The notes below the pieces were generated by a model. That model was not told where the DNA came from, did not search any database, and was given only the letters and a program-made list of their open reading frames with translations. Position numbers and translations under genes: made by a program. This document shows, piece after piece, positions 15,327 to 22,619 of a DNA stretch of 46,068 nucleotides; the stretch's first letter is position 1, and every line of letters starts with the position of its first letter. Origin of the DNA: RGIG6353 sp045653035 (GTDB lineage Bacteria > Bacillota > Clostridia > Oscillospirales > SIG627); the NCBI GenBank assembly GCA_045653035.1, contig JAZOLO010000010.1, positions 1 to 46,068 of the forward strand, given 5' to 3'.

Positions 15327-15807
15327 ACTCAAGATAAGGGATATTCTCCCAAAAGACAACAAGGCACTTGCTGAGCTTATAAGGCACAGCCTTAAAAGCC
15401 ACGGGCTTGATATACCTGGTACTGTCTACTTTGACGAGGGACTTGAAAGGCTTTCCGACTTTTATCTAGGCAGTAAGACGAGAGGGTATTTTGTACTTGT
15501 AGACGAGAGTGACAAGGTTGTTGGCGGTATAGGCTTTGCGGAGTTTCCTACCTTCTCGGGCTGTGCCGAGCTTCAGAAGCTTTATCTTGCAGATGAAGTC
15601 AAGGGCAGAGGCTACGGATATAAGCTTATACGCTACGTTGAGGAAAAGATGATGGAAAGAGGCTTTAGTGCCTCCTATCTTGAAACTCATGAAAACCTGA
15701 AGGTTGCCCTTCACACCTACGAAAAAAGCGGTTATACACTCATCGAGCGTCCGAAGGACGTAATGCACGGTGCCATGACTCACTTCTATTATAAAAGACT
15801 TGGATAG
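15316..15807 (+). CDS. GNAT-family N-acetyltransferase
   Basis: 163 residues with the GNAT acetyl-CoA-binding motif A seen as KLYLADEVKGRGYGYKLI (about residues 92-109; the R/Q-x-x-G-x-G/A loop is KGRGYG). The C-terminal LETHENLKVALHTYEKSGY is typical of the family. AAGGAA lies upstream and inside the truncated HAD frame, so translation may be coupled to it. The substrate is unknown. It sits between two decayed genes. Confidence 0.87.
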   Translation: MFAKLKIRDILPKDNKALAELIRHSLKSHGLDIPGTVYFDEGLERLSDFYLGSKTRGYFVLVDESDKVVGGIGFAEFPTFSGCAELQKLYLADEVKGRGYGYKLIRYVEEKMMERGFSASYLETHENLKVALHTYEKSGYTLIERPKDVMHGAMTHFYYKRLG

Positions 15808-15815
15808 AAGAAAAA

Positions 15816-16060
15816 GTAAAAATTAAGATTTTATCCTTTGGTGAAATCCTCTTTGACGTGAATATCCGTGCCCCTTTCAGTGCTTTTCCATTGCAAAAGA
15901 AGTACAGGTCGTGTCTACCGTGGGGGCGGTCGGCAGCTTCTCGGCGGCATTTTTCCATAAATATAAAAGAGGCGAATCTCTAAAAAGTTCCCTAAATTTC
16001 GCAAGTAAAATTGCGGCAAAGGTTGTTTCTATGCGGGAATCAGTACCCGATAAATTATAA
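15816..16060 (+). pseudogene. Remnant of a PfkB-family sugar kinase
   Basis: The frame from 15816 reads KILSFGEILFDVN, the usual first strand of PfkB carbohydrate kinases. After a large deletion and a frame change, the 3' part reads EVQVVSTVGAVGSFSAAF and then KIAAKVVSMRESVPDKL up to TAA at 16058. The normal motif is DTVGAGDSFSAA. Here GAGD has become GAVG, so the catalytic Asp is lost as well as about 200 internal residues. This is clear decay of a fructokinase-like gene. Confidence 0.78.
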
Positions 16061-16072
16061 AGAGGTGATATT

Positions 16073-16828
16073 ATGTTTGAAAGAAAGAGCTTTGAGAACA
16101 TCTGGGAGGGACGTATTGAGCCCTTCAAAATTATAGGAAATGTGTATTTTGTGGGTATTTTTCAGGCATCAACACATTTGATTGACACTGGAGAAGGACT
16201 CATTCTTATCGACCCGGGCTACCGCGACGGACTTTATATGGTTATTGACAATATCCACAGACTCGGTTTTAAACCAGAGGATATAAAGTATATCGTCAAC
16301 ACACATTGGCACAGCGACCACACTGAAGCGGTGAAGCCTCTTGTGGGAATTTCGGGAGCAAAGACACTTATCGGTGAAAAGGATTTAGAAAGGGCAAGAC
16401 GATATTTCGAGCCCGATATTCTTCTTTCCGACGGAGATACACTCACTCTTGGTAATACCACACTTCGATTTATGCACACCCCAGGTCACACAGAGGGTAC
16501 TGTTTCATTTTTCTTCGATACAGAGGAAAATGGCAAAGCTTATCGTGTTGGTATGTTCGGCGGTGCAGGGGCTAACACCTTGAAGAAGGGCTGCTTTGAC
16601 TACGAGGGCTGTAGGGATGACTATCGTCAATCGGTTGAAAAGCTCAAAAACGAGAGAGTGGACGTATTCATCGGTAACCACGTATGGAACAATGATACCG
16701 AAAAAAAGGGCATAATACTGAAAGAAACGGGAAATAATACCTTTATTGACAGCACTCTTTGGGGAAGATTTCTTGATTTTTGTATTACCCGACTTGATGA
16801 AGTTATAGAAAAGGAAAAGGAGATGTAA
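16073..16828 (+). CDS. MBL-fold metallo-hydrolase
   Basis: 251 residues with the metallo-beta-lactamase metal site NTHWHSDHTE (HxHxDH, near residues 83-88), a third His in TPGHTEGTVSF, and a further His in IGNHVWNN near the end. The AGAGGTGATATT ribosome binding site precedes the ATG. It follows the PfkB remnant by 12 nt, so it was once the end of that operon. The substrate cannot be assigned from the fold alone; lactonase, glyoxalase II and others share these motifs. Confidence 0.87.
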   Translation: MFERKSFENIWEGRIEPFKIIGNVYFVGIFQASTHLIDTGEGLILIDPGYRDGLYMVIDNIHRLGFKPEDIKYIVNTHWHSDHTEAVKPLVGISGAKTLIGEKDLERARRYFEPDILLSDGDTLTLGNTTLRFMHTPGHTEGTVSFFFDTEENGKAYRVGMFGGAGANTLKKGCFDYEGCRDDYRQSVEKLKNERVDVFIGNHVWNNDTEKKGIILKETGNNTFIDSTLWGRFLDFCITRLDEVIEKEKEM

Positions 16829-16850
16829 AACACATCTCCTTATATTTTTT
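16817..16850. terminator. Terminator between convergent genes
   Basis: A 10-bp stem AAGGAGATGT (16817-16826) with ACATCTCCTT (16832-16841), loop AAAAC, then ATATTTTTT. The stem includes the MBL stop codon. Confidence 0.82.
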
Positions 16851-18066
16851 AAAAGGGGAACATACCGCCTGATTCATGAATGAATTTACCGCTTCGGTAG
16901 TGATTTTTTATTGCTGTATGAAGGGAGTTTGTTTCCTCAAGGGTGTCAATATCAATCTCGTCAAGAGATTTTACAAGCTTGTTGTAAACAAAGAGGAATA
17001 CGTCAAGACCCTCACTCTTATATGGGAATTTAATGTACTTGTTCTGGAAGGAAATAATGTTCGAGGTGGGCTTCAGCATACTTTTGAGCTCTGTTGCAAG
17101 AAGCCACGAAATACACATAAATCCGCCTATTTTAATATCGGGGTAGAGCTTTGAAAAGAACTCACGTCCCATGTTGTAGGAGTTTTCAACGTAATCACGG
17201 TCGAAGGGCTCGTTCTTTGGAATATGTACGCTTATGATGTTATCTCCGGGACGGAAGAAAACAGACCACTCTTTTTTGTCAAGGCAGGTGGTCTCGGGCT
17301 TTACAGTACCGCTTTCCTCGTTTACTATATAGCCCTCGTAAAAGCTGTCCGTTTCCTTGAAGGTGGTAACAAAGGAGCCGTCCTCATCTTTAGCTCCTGC
17401 CGAGCCAAGTATGAAGCCGCTCTTGTGAAGAGCTACTCCTTCCTTCATCATAACTATAACGTTGCCCTTGTCGTTCTTGAGACCTATAGCATCAATATTA
17501 CAGTTGCGTCTGAGTTCAAAGCTAAAGCGTCCGATTTTGAAAATGCTTCCCGTTGAGAAGGTAGTGCACCAAAGGAAATAAAAATAGAGGAAGGAAAAAC
17601 GTCCTGTCTTTTCTATACTTGCATCTATATTGCCGTCGATACCTGTCATTGTAACTTCCACAATATCCTTGTCACACCCCACCGCAAGTAAATGCTCATA
17701 GGTCTCACGGATACGGGCAAGCATGGGGAAGAATGCAAAAATATCGTAAGGGAGAGTGTCAGCACCCTCGGGTGCCTCGGGAAACTTAAGGTCGCCGAAG
17801 ACCTCCTCATGAAATCTGTGGTCGGAAAGCATGAGATAAAGAGTTTTTGCATAAAGCACAAGGTCGGGATTTGCCACCACCTTGGGAAGGGCCTCGCAAA
17901 GAGCCTTTGTGTGCTTTTTTAAAATAGGAGTATTCTTCTCTGTATCGAGTATAAATTTTTCGGTAAGCCATTTGGGAATATCTGTGGTGTCCTTTATTTT
18001 TTCGTAACACTCATCGAGCCACGCATTTTCATACTGTAAATTCAGCCTTTCAAGAAGCTTGTTCAT
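16849..18066 (-). CDS. Two-domain acyltransferase-like protein (NAT_N plus GNAT_C)
   Basis: 405 residues. It resembles clostridial proteins with an N-terminal helical domain and a C-terminal GNAT-like domain. The first half is Leu- and acid-rich; the second contains WSVFFRPGDNIISVHIPK and MGREFFSKLYPDIKIGGFMC, typical of that C-terminal domain. The start at 18066 has GAGAGG upstream. An ATG at 18111 has no such site. Its biological role is unknown. It is a single gene with remnant sequence directly upstream. Confidence 0.68.
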   Translation of the reverse strand: MNKLLERLNLQYENAWLDECYEKIKDTTDIPKWLTEKFILDTEKNTPILKKHTKALCEALPKVVANPDLVLYAKTLYLMLSDHRFHEEVFGDLKFPEAPEGADTLPYDIFAFFPMLARIRETYEHLLAVGCDKDIVEVTMTGIDGNIDASIEKTGRFSFLYFYFLWCTTFSTGSIFKIGRFSFELRRNCNIDAIGLKNDKGNVIVMMKEGVALHKSGFILGSAGAKDEDGSFVTTFKETDSFYEGYIVNEESGTVKPETTCLDKKEWSVFFRPGDNIISVHIPKNEPFDRDYVENSYNMGREFFSKLYPDIKIGGFMCISWLLATELKSMLKPTSNIISFQNKYIKFPYKSEGLDVFLFVYNKLVKSLDEIDIDTLEETNSLHTAIKNHYRSGKFIHESGGMFPF

Positions 18067-18118
18067 ATATTTATCCTCTCTTATTAAATTTATGCCAATA
18101 GTTTGGCTCAAATACTGT

Positions 18119-18264
18119 CTAAACAGGGTAGACTACTGGGAATGCAATGCCGTAGCCATCGTTACCGGATATGAAGCCGTCCAAATTGTTGTCAGTTTAA
18201 CCGTTTCATAAATAACGTCTGCAACACCCTCAACGTCAGTCATTATCGCAATTTCCCAAAAATC
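18119..18264 (-). pseudogene. Frameshifted gene remnant, product not recognised
   Basis: Read on the minus strand, one frame gives DFWEIAIMTDVEGVADVIYE from 18264 towards TVK. A different frame then gives NNLDGFISGNDGYGIAFPVV and ends at TAG (18119). Codon use in both pieces (GGC, TTC, GAC, GCA) matches the genome. The pieces join near 18195-18200. AAGAGG precedes the first piece. I do not recognise the protein. The remaining bases up to 18430 show only the upstream region of the MATE gene. Confidence 0.4.
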
Positions 18265-18430
18265 ACCTCTTTCTTAATTAGAATACCACAAAAGTTTGGG
18301 ATTTGCAACTGAAAACATTAAAAAGAGCATAGTTTTTTTATTGATTATTTGAAAAGAGTGTGCTAAAATTAAAACACAACAGTAAGGAATAACAAGGACA
18401 CGGAAGTGTACGGATTTTTAAGGAAAAACA

Positions 18431-19792
18431 ATGAAGCTCTTCATAAAAGATAAAGCATTTTATAAAACGGTGTGTGCTATCGCCATACCTATAGCCCTAC
18501 AAGGACTTATCACCTCGGGTGTAAACATGATGGATACTATTATGATAGGAAAGGTGGGCGAAACCGAGCTTTCTGCTGTTTCTCTTGCCAATCAGTTTAT
18601 ATCCATATTCCATATTTTCTGTATGGGAATTGGCATGGGGGCATCTGTACTCATTGCACGTTACTACGGAATGAAGGACAGAAAGGGACTAAAAGGTACA
18701 GTTTCTGTAATGCTTCGTCTTTGCCTTCTCATGTCAGCACTCTTTTCAGTGCTAACCGCTGTATGCCCTGAGCTTATCATGAGGGTTTATACCAAGGAAT
18801 TACCCATAATAGTACTCGGACGAGATTACCTTGTGTGGTCGGTGGCATCCTACGTGCTTCTCGGTCTTTCTCTTACCTCAACTATCGTGCTTCGCAACGT
18901 AGGACAGGTGAAGATACCCCTCTATACCTCTATCGGCGCATTCTTTATAAACGTGGGTGCAAACTATCTATTCATTTTCGTATGCGACATGAGTGTTGCA
19001 GGTGCGGCACTCGGTACACTTGTTGCAAGAATTTTTGAATTTTGCGTAATATGCGGTTACCTTTTTCTGAAGGACCGTGAAATAGAATTCAGATTAAAGG
19101 ATATTCTCACCCCCGTGGGTGAGCTTTGGCACGAATATATAAGAGTGAGTATTCCTGTGCTTATCAGTGACGGCATACTTGCTCTTGGTAACAGCTCGGT
19201 AGCAATGGTTATAGGAAGACTGGGCGAGAGCTTCGTTGCGGCAAATGCCGTAACTACCGTTACCCAACAGCTAAGCTCGGTAATGATACAGGGCTTCTCA
19301 CAGGCAGGAGCAATAGTCACAGGCTACACTCTCGGTGAGGGTGACGTAGAAAAAACAAAGCGTCAGGGCTGGGCTTTTCTCGGACTCGGTATTATCTTCG
19401 GTGCGATTTCTGCTGGAATTATAATGCTTGTCAGCTCGCCTATGATAAATATGTACGACCTGTCAAAGGAGACGAAGGAGCTTGCCCACTCCCTCATGGA
19501 GTCAATCAGCATAATCGTTCTCTTTCAGGCAACCAACAGTATAATGACCAAAGGTGTACTAAGGGGTGGCGGAGACACAAAGGTGCTTATGACTGCCGAC
19601 AATATATTTTTGTGGGTAGCATCTGTTCCTCTTGGAATACTTGCAGGCTTCGTTTTTCATCTTTCTGCCTTCTGGATATATTTCTTTCTTAAAATAGACC
19701 AGGTGCTCAAAGCCTTCTGGTGTGTTATAAGACTTAGAAGCGGAAAATGGATAAAGAAAATAAAATCAACTAAAGAGCTTGAAAATCGGTAG
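18431..19792 (+). CDS. MATE-family efflux transporter
   Basis: 453 residues with about twelve transmembrane helices in two homologous halves. Both halves carry MATE marks: GVNMMDTIMIGKVGETELSA near residues 27-46, and the second-half equivalent around NSSVAMVIGRLGESFVAANA. Such carriers expel cationic drugs or metabolites using Na+ or H+. AAGGAAAAACA precedes the ATG. The radical SAM gene follows after 5 nt, so the two are cotranscribed. The substrate is unknown. Confidence 0.9.
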   Translation: MKLFIKDKAFYKTVCAIAIPIALQGLITSGVNMMDTIMIGKVGETELSAVSLANQFISIFHIFCMGIGMGASVLIARYYGMKDRKGLKGTVSVMLRLCLLMSALFSVLTAVCPELIMRVYTKELPIIVLGRDYLVWSVASYVLLGLSLTSTIVLRNVGQVKIPLYTSIGAFFINVGANYLFIFVCDMSVAGAALGTLVARIFEFCVICGYLFLKDREIEFRLKDILTPVGELWHEYIRVSIPVLISDGILALGNSSVAMVIGRLGESFVAANAVTTVTQQLSSVMIQGFSQAGAIVTGYTLGEGDVEKTKRQGWAFLGLGIIFGAISAGIIMLVSSPMINMYDLSKETKELAHSLMESISIIVLFQATNSIMTKGVLRGGGDTKVLMTADNIFLWVASVPLGILAGFVFHLSAFWIYFFLKIDQVLKAFWCVIRLRSGKWIKKIKSTKELENR

Positions 19793-19797
19793 GTTAA

Positions 19798-20613
19798 ATG
19801 AAGAAATATAACAAGGCATACCTTGAAATCACCAACATGTGCAATAAGAACTGCTCCTTCTGCCACGGCACAAAGAGAGAGAAAGCCGTTATGTCGGAGG
19901 AGAATTTTGAGAGAGCTTTGACGTGCCTTTCTGGGGTTGTGGACTATATCTATTTCCACCTTCTGGGAGAGCCTCTCTGCCACCCGAAATTTCGGGAGTT
20001 TTTAAAAAAAGCCATCGAGTCAGGCTTCAAGGTGTCCCTTACTACCAACGGAACATTACTGAAAAAACATCTCGTTACTCTTCTCTCAACCCCACCGTAT
20101 AAAATATCCGTATCCCTCCACAGCTTTGAAAAAGGAGAGGGACAAAGGGAGTATCTGGAAGATGTTATTGAAGTAGCTAAGGCACTTTCAAAAAAAGGTG
20201 TGCTTATATCCTTGCGACTATGGAACAAGGGAGCTTTTGACAACAGCTTTACCGAAAAAGTTCTCAAAGAGCATTTCCCTATATGGCAGGAGGGCAGAGG
20301 TGAAGCCTATACCCTCGGTGAGAAAATTTATCTCGAATATGATACACCCTTTAAATGGCCTGATATGAAACATGAAGAGCACGGAAAACAGGTTTTCTGC
20401 TACGGACTCCGTGACCAGTTCGGGATTCTCGTTGACGGAAGTGTTGTACCCTGCTGTCTTGATGCTGAGGGAGATATAACACTTGGAAATATTTTTAAAG
20501 AGCCCCTTGAAAAGATACTTACAAGCGGGAGAGCGGTAGCTATAAAAGAAGGCTTTGACAACCGAAATACCATCGAAGCTCTTTGTAAAAAATGCACCTT
20601 CAGACTAAAATAA
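19798..20613 (+). CDS. Radical SAM protein with C-terminal SPASM-like cluster
   Basis: 271 residues. The radical SAM 4Fe-4S cluster motif CNKNCSFC (C15, C19, C22) follows LEITNM. FHLLGEPLCHP and SLTTNGTLL are typical of the partial TIM barrel. The C-terminus has a second Cys set (CYG, VPCCLDAEGDITLGN, LCKKC), which fits a SPASM auxiliary cluster. It lies 5 nt after the MATE gene. SPASM enzymes often modify peptides, but I found no precursor peptide near, so the substrate is open. Confidence 0.85.
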   Translation: MKKYNKAYLEITNMCNKNCSFCHGTKREKAVMSEENFERALTCLSGVVDYIYFHLLGEPLCHPKFREFLKKAIESGFKVSLTTNGTLLKKHLVTLLSTPPYKISVSLHSFEKGEGQREYLEDVIEVAKALSKKGVLISLRLWNKGAFDNSFTEKVLKEHFPIWQEGRGEAYTLGEKIYLEYDTPFKWPDMKHEEHGKQVFCYGLRDQFGILVDGSVVPCCLDAEGDITLGNIFKEPLEKILTSGRAVAIKEGFDNRNTIEALCKKCTFRLK

Positions 20614-20633
20614 AAACAGAATATAAAATTATT

Positions 20634-20667
20634 CGCCCTTTTTTCGACAGAAAAAGGGCGTTTTTTT
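20634..20667 (+). terminator. Terminator after radical SAM gene
   Basis: CGCCCTTTTT (20634-20643) pairs with AAAAAGGGCG (20651-20660), followed by seven T. The stem-loop junction contains TTCGACA (20643-20649), which on the minus strand reads TGTCGAA, a perfect Spo0A box. Confidence 0.88.
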
Positions 20668-20749
20668 ATTCTATTTGCAAAAAAACATGCACTTCGTATG
20701 TTAAAATAGACGAAATTTGCTTCTAACTGGAAACAGATGGAAAAAACTC

Positions 20750-20778
20750 TTGATTTAATTGGAATTATATGGTAAAAT
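20750..20778 (+). promoter_or_regulatory. Promoter of spo0A
   Basis: TTGATT (20750-20755), 17 nt, TAAAAT (20773-20778), 40 nt before the start codon. Confidence 0.6.
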
Positions 20779-20818
20779 CATGACACAACAATTCAGAAAA
20801 AGACAGGAGAAAAACCAA

Positions 20819-21598
20819 ATGAATAACATCAAAAGATACAAGGTCTACATTGTAGACTCAAACAGCGATTACAGATACGTATGCTCCGACAATTTGCGAC
20901 GACACGGAATAGACGTAGTAGGTGACAGTGCAGATGGAGTGGAGGCACTTTCGGAAATATCACGCTTCCGTCCCGATGTGATACTTGTGGATCTGTGGCT
21001 GTCTGGACTTGATACGCACTGCCTTATAAGCGAGGCAAATAAGCTTGACCCCGACTATCACCCCGAGTTTATACTTGTTACGGGTATAAACAACCGTAGG
21101 CTCATTGAGGAGACCATAAATGCAGGTGCAGCTACTTGTGTGCTGAAGCCCTTTGAGTATTCAAGCCTTGTTTTCAAGATAGGACAGGTTATGGACAAGC
21201 GTGACCGTAAGATTTTTTACAGAAACGATGATGATTCTGATTTTGAGCTTGAAGCACAAGTAACACAGATAATTCATCAGGTGGGTATACCTGCCCATAT
21301 AAAGGGATACCAGTATCTCAGGGCGGCAATTATTATGGTGGTGAATAATAACCGAATTATCAATGAGGTGACTAAAACTCTTTATCCTACAGTTGCCGCA
21401 CGCTTTTCAACTACCTCATCACGTGTTGAACGTGCAATACGCCATGCAATTGAGGTAGCGTGGGATAGGGGAGACGTGGATATGCTTAACTCATATTTCG
21501 GCTATACTGTTCAGAATTCCAAGGGTAAGCCCACAAACTCCGAGTTTATTGCAATGATAGCAGACAACCTCCGCCTTAAAATGAAAAGCACGATATAA
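20819..21598 (+). CDS. spo0A: Sporulation transcription factor Spo0A
   Basis: Master response regulator of sporulation, 259 residues. The receiver domain (about 7-125) has the probable phosphorylated Asp58 in ILVDLW, Thr88 and Lys110 (LKPF). The C-terminal DNA-binding domain is very conserved: HIKGYQYLR, TTSSRVERAIRHAIEVAW (recognition helix) and KPTNSEFIAM. The start at 20819 has AGGAGA upstream; earlier in-frame codons do not. Two oddities are seen in the receiver. The usual acidic pair is D13-S14 rather than Asp-Asp, and the Met-Pro after the phosphorylation site is replaced by Leu-Ser. Confidence 0.96.
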   Translation: MNNIKRYKVYIVDSNSDYRYVCSDNLRRHGIDVVGDSADGVEALSEISRFRPDVILVDLWLSGLDTHCLISEANKLDPDYHPEFILVTGINNRRLIEETINAGAATCVLKPFEYSSLVFKIGQVMDKRDRKIFYRNDDDSDFELEAQVTQIIHQVGIPAHIKGYQYLRAAIIMVVNNNRIINEVTKTLYPTVAARFSTTSSRVERAIRHAIEVAWDRGDVDMLNSYFGYTVQNSKGKPTNSEFIAMIADNLRLKMKSTI

Positions 21599-21620
21599 AA
21601 AACCGAGAGATAAAGTAATG

Positions 21621-21655
21621 ATGGTAGACACTAAAAAAGCGTCTACCATTATTTT
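21621..21655 (+). terminator. Terminator of spo0A
   Basis: ATGGTAGAC (21621-21629) pairs with GTCTACCAT (21641-21649), then TATTTTCT. Confidence 0.7.
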
Positions 21656-21664
21656 CTGTGTTAA

Positions 21665-21699
21665 AAAGAAACCGCCTGTTCAATTCATTCTTGAACAGG
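21665..21699 (-). terminator. Terminator of mnmM-like gene
   Basis: On the minus strand CCTGTTCAA (21699-21691) pairs with TTGAACAGG (21683-21675), and the RNA continues CGGTTTCTTTTT. Confidence 0.6.
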
Positions 21700-21751
21700 T
21701 AGGTTAATATTTCTTTTTGTCTACAAGGTATTGATTACTTCAGAGCAGTAA

Positions 21752-22339
21752 TCACCTCAAATTTGTCAATAATAAATTCCTGTTCTTCTCTATTATGAAA
21801 AGTATGGGGGGACAGCCCTTTCGGTTGATAAAGGATTGCATTATGACAGTGTACTTCATCTGGTCAAGGTGTGAGAGATATTCGATAAGTGCATCTTTTT
21901 CCTCAAAACCCGTGTCACCGCCGTAGTAGGAGCATACGGTAACAAATCCGTCCTCCTCAATAATATCAAGTGCTGCTTCTAGAGCCTTTATTGTAGTGTC
22001 GGGGTGAGAGAAAATCTTGTGGTCGGAGCCTGGGAGAAAGCCAAGATTGAAGATTATGGCACGAGCCGATTTTACATAGCTCTTCACGTTATGGTGGCTG
22101 TCGTGGATTAGAGCTACGTTTTTTATGCCGTTTTCCCGAATCAGTCTCTCTGTCCAGTCAAGAGCCTCTTTCTGAATGTCAAAGGCGAAAACCTTTCCCT
22201 CGTCACCCACCAGCTTTGCAAGAAGGAGAGTATCTCTGCCTTTTCCCGCGGTGGCATCAATTACAGTATCTCCTGCTTTTACATTTTCCTTTATATATTC
22301 ATGTGATAGCTTCAATGCGTTTTTGTCAAAATACGTCAT
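21752..22339 (-). CDS. mnmM: Class I SAM methyltransferase, MnmM (YtqB) type
   Basis: 195 residues. SAM motif I is VIDATAGKGRDTLLLAKL (about residues 26-43), and the family-specific NLGFLPGSDH follows the central strand. Proteins of this type methylate the wobble uridine side chain of tRNA (the last step to mnm5s2U) in Gram-positive bacteria. AAGAGG lies upstream of the ATG. The C-terminal RKGCPPILFIIEK also fits the family (usual NQ-NNPPLLVVIEK). It is convergent with spo0A. Confidence 0.83.
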   Translation of the reverse strand: MTYFDKNALKLSHEYIKENVKAGDTVIDATAGKGRDTLLLAKLVGDEGKVFAFDIQKEALDWTERLIRENGIKNVALIHDSHHNVKSYVKSARAIIFNLGFLPGSDHKIFSHPDTTIKALEAALDIIEEDGFVTVCSYYGGDTGFEEKDALIEYLSHLDQMKYTVIMQSFINRKGCPPILFIIEKNRNLLLTNLR

Positions 22340-22436
22340 ATCCTTAACCTCTTTCTTATCTATAATTGTATCATTTAATCTCTGTTTGTCAACACAAGAT
22401 GTAAATGTTAATTTTTTTCGTATAAGTGATTTTCTC

Positions 22437-22619
22437 TTGACTCAAGGGGTTATTTTTTTGTAAAATATAAATGTAAGTGTCTGTAATTTTACGTTCTGCT
22501 TCTAAACTTACAAAAAGCCTTCGTCGGCTTACGCCAGAGTAAGCTATTCTTGGCATATTTGTGTACTTGCCGAACAAAAAATTCCATCGCCCCCTTAAAG
22601 ATAATCCAAGGAGAAATCA
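22437..22619 (+). promoter_or_regulatory. Promoter and structured 5' leader of the SLH/NAGPA gene
   Basis: TTGACT (22437-22442), 18 nt, TAAAAT (22461-22466) begins a leader of about 150 nt. TGTAAGT (22472-22478) can pair with ACTTACA (22506-22512). AAGCC/GGCTT and GCTTAC/GTAAGC hairpins follow around 22515-22543. The leader matches no riboswitch class I can recognise. AAGGAG precedes the ATG. Confidence 0.5.

Noticed and set aside
19798..20613. A RiPP peptide cluster around the radical SAM gene
   Set aside because: No short precursor frame with a ribosome binding site was found near the gene, and no peptidase or ABC exporter accompanies it.
21675..21699. A second terminator for spo0A on the plus strand
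   Set aside because: The T-rich tail is on the minus-strand side, so it fits the methyltransferase gene better.
22248..22262. A CCCGCGGTGGCA string resembling the reverse of a T-box antiterminator
   Set aside because: It lies inside the methyltransferase gene and encodes the SAM motif DATAGKG. No T-box stem, specifier loop or terminator surrounds it.
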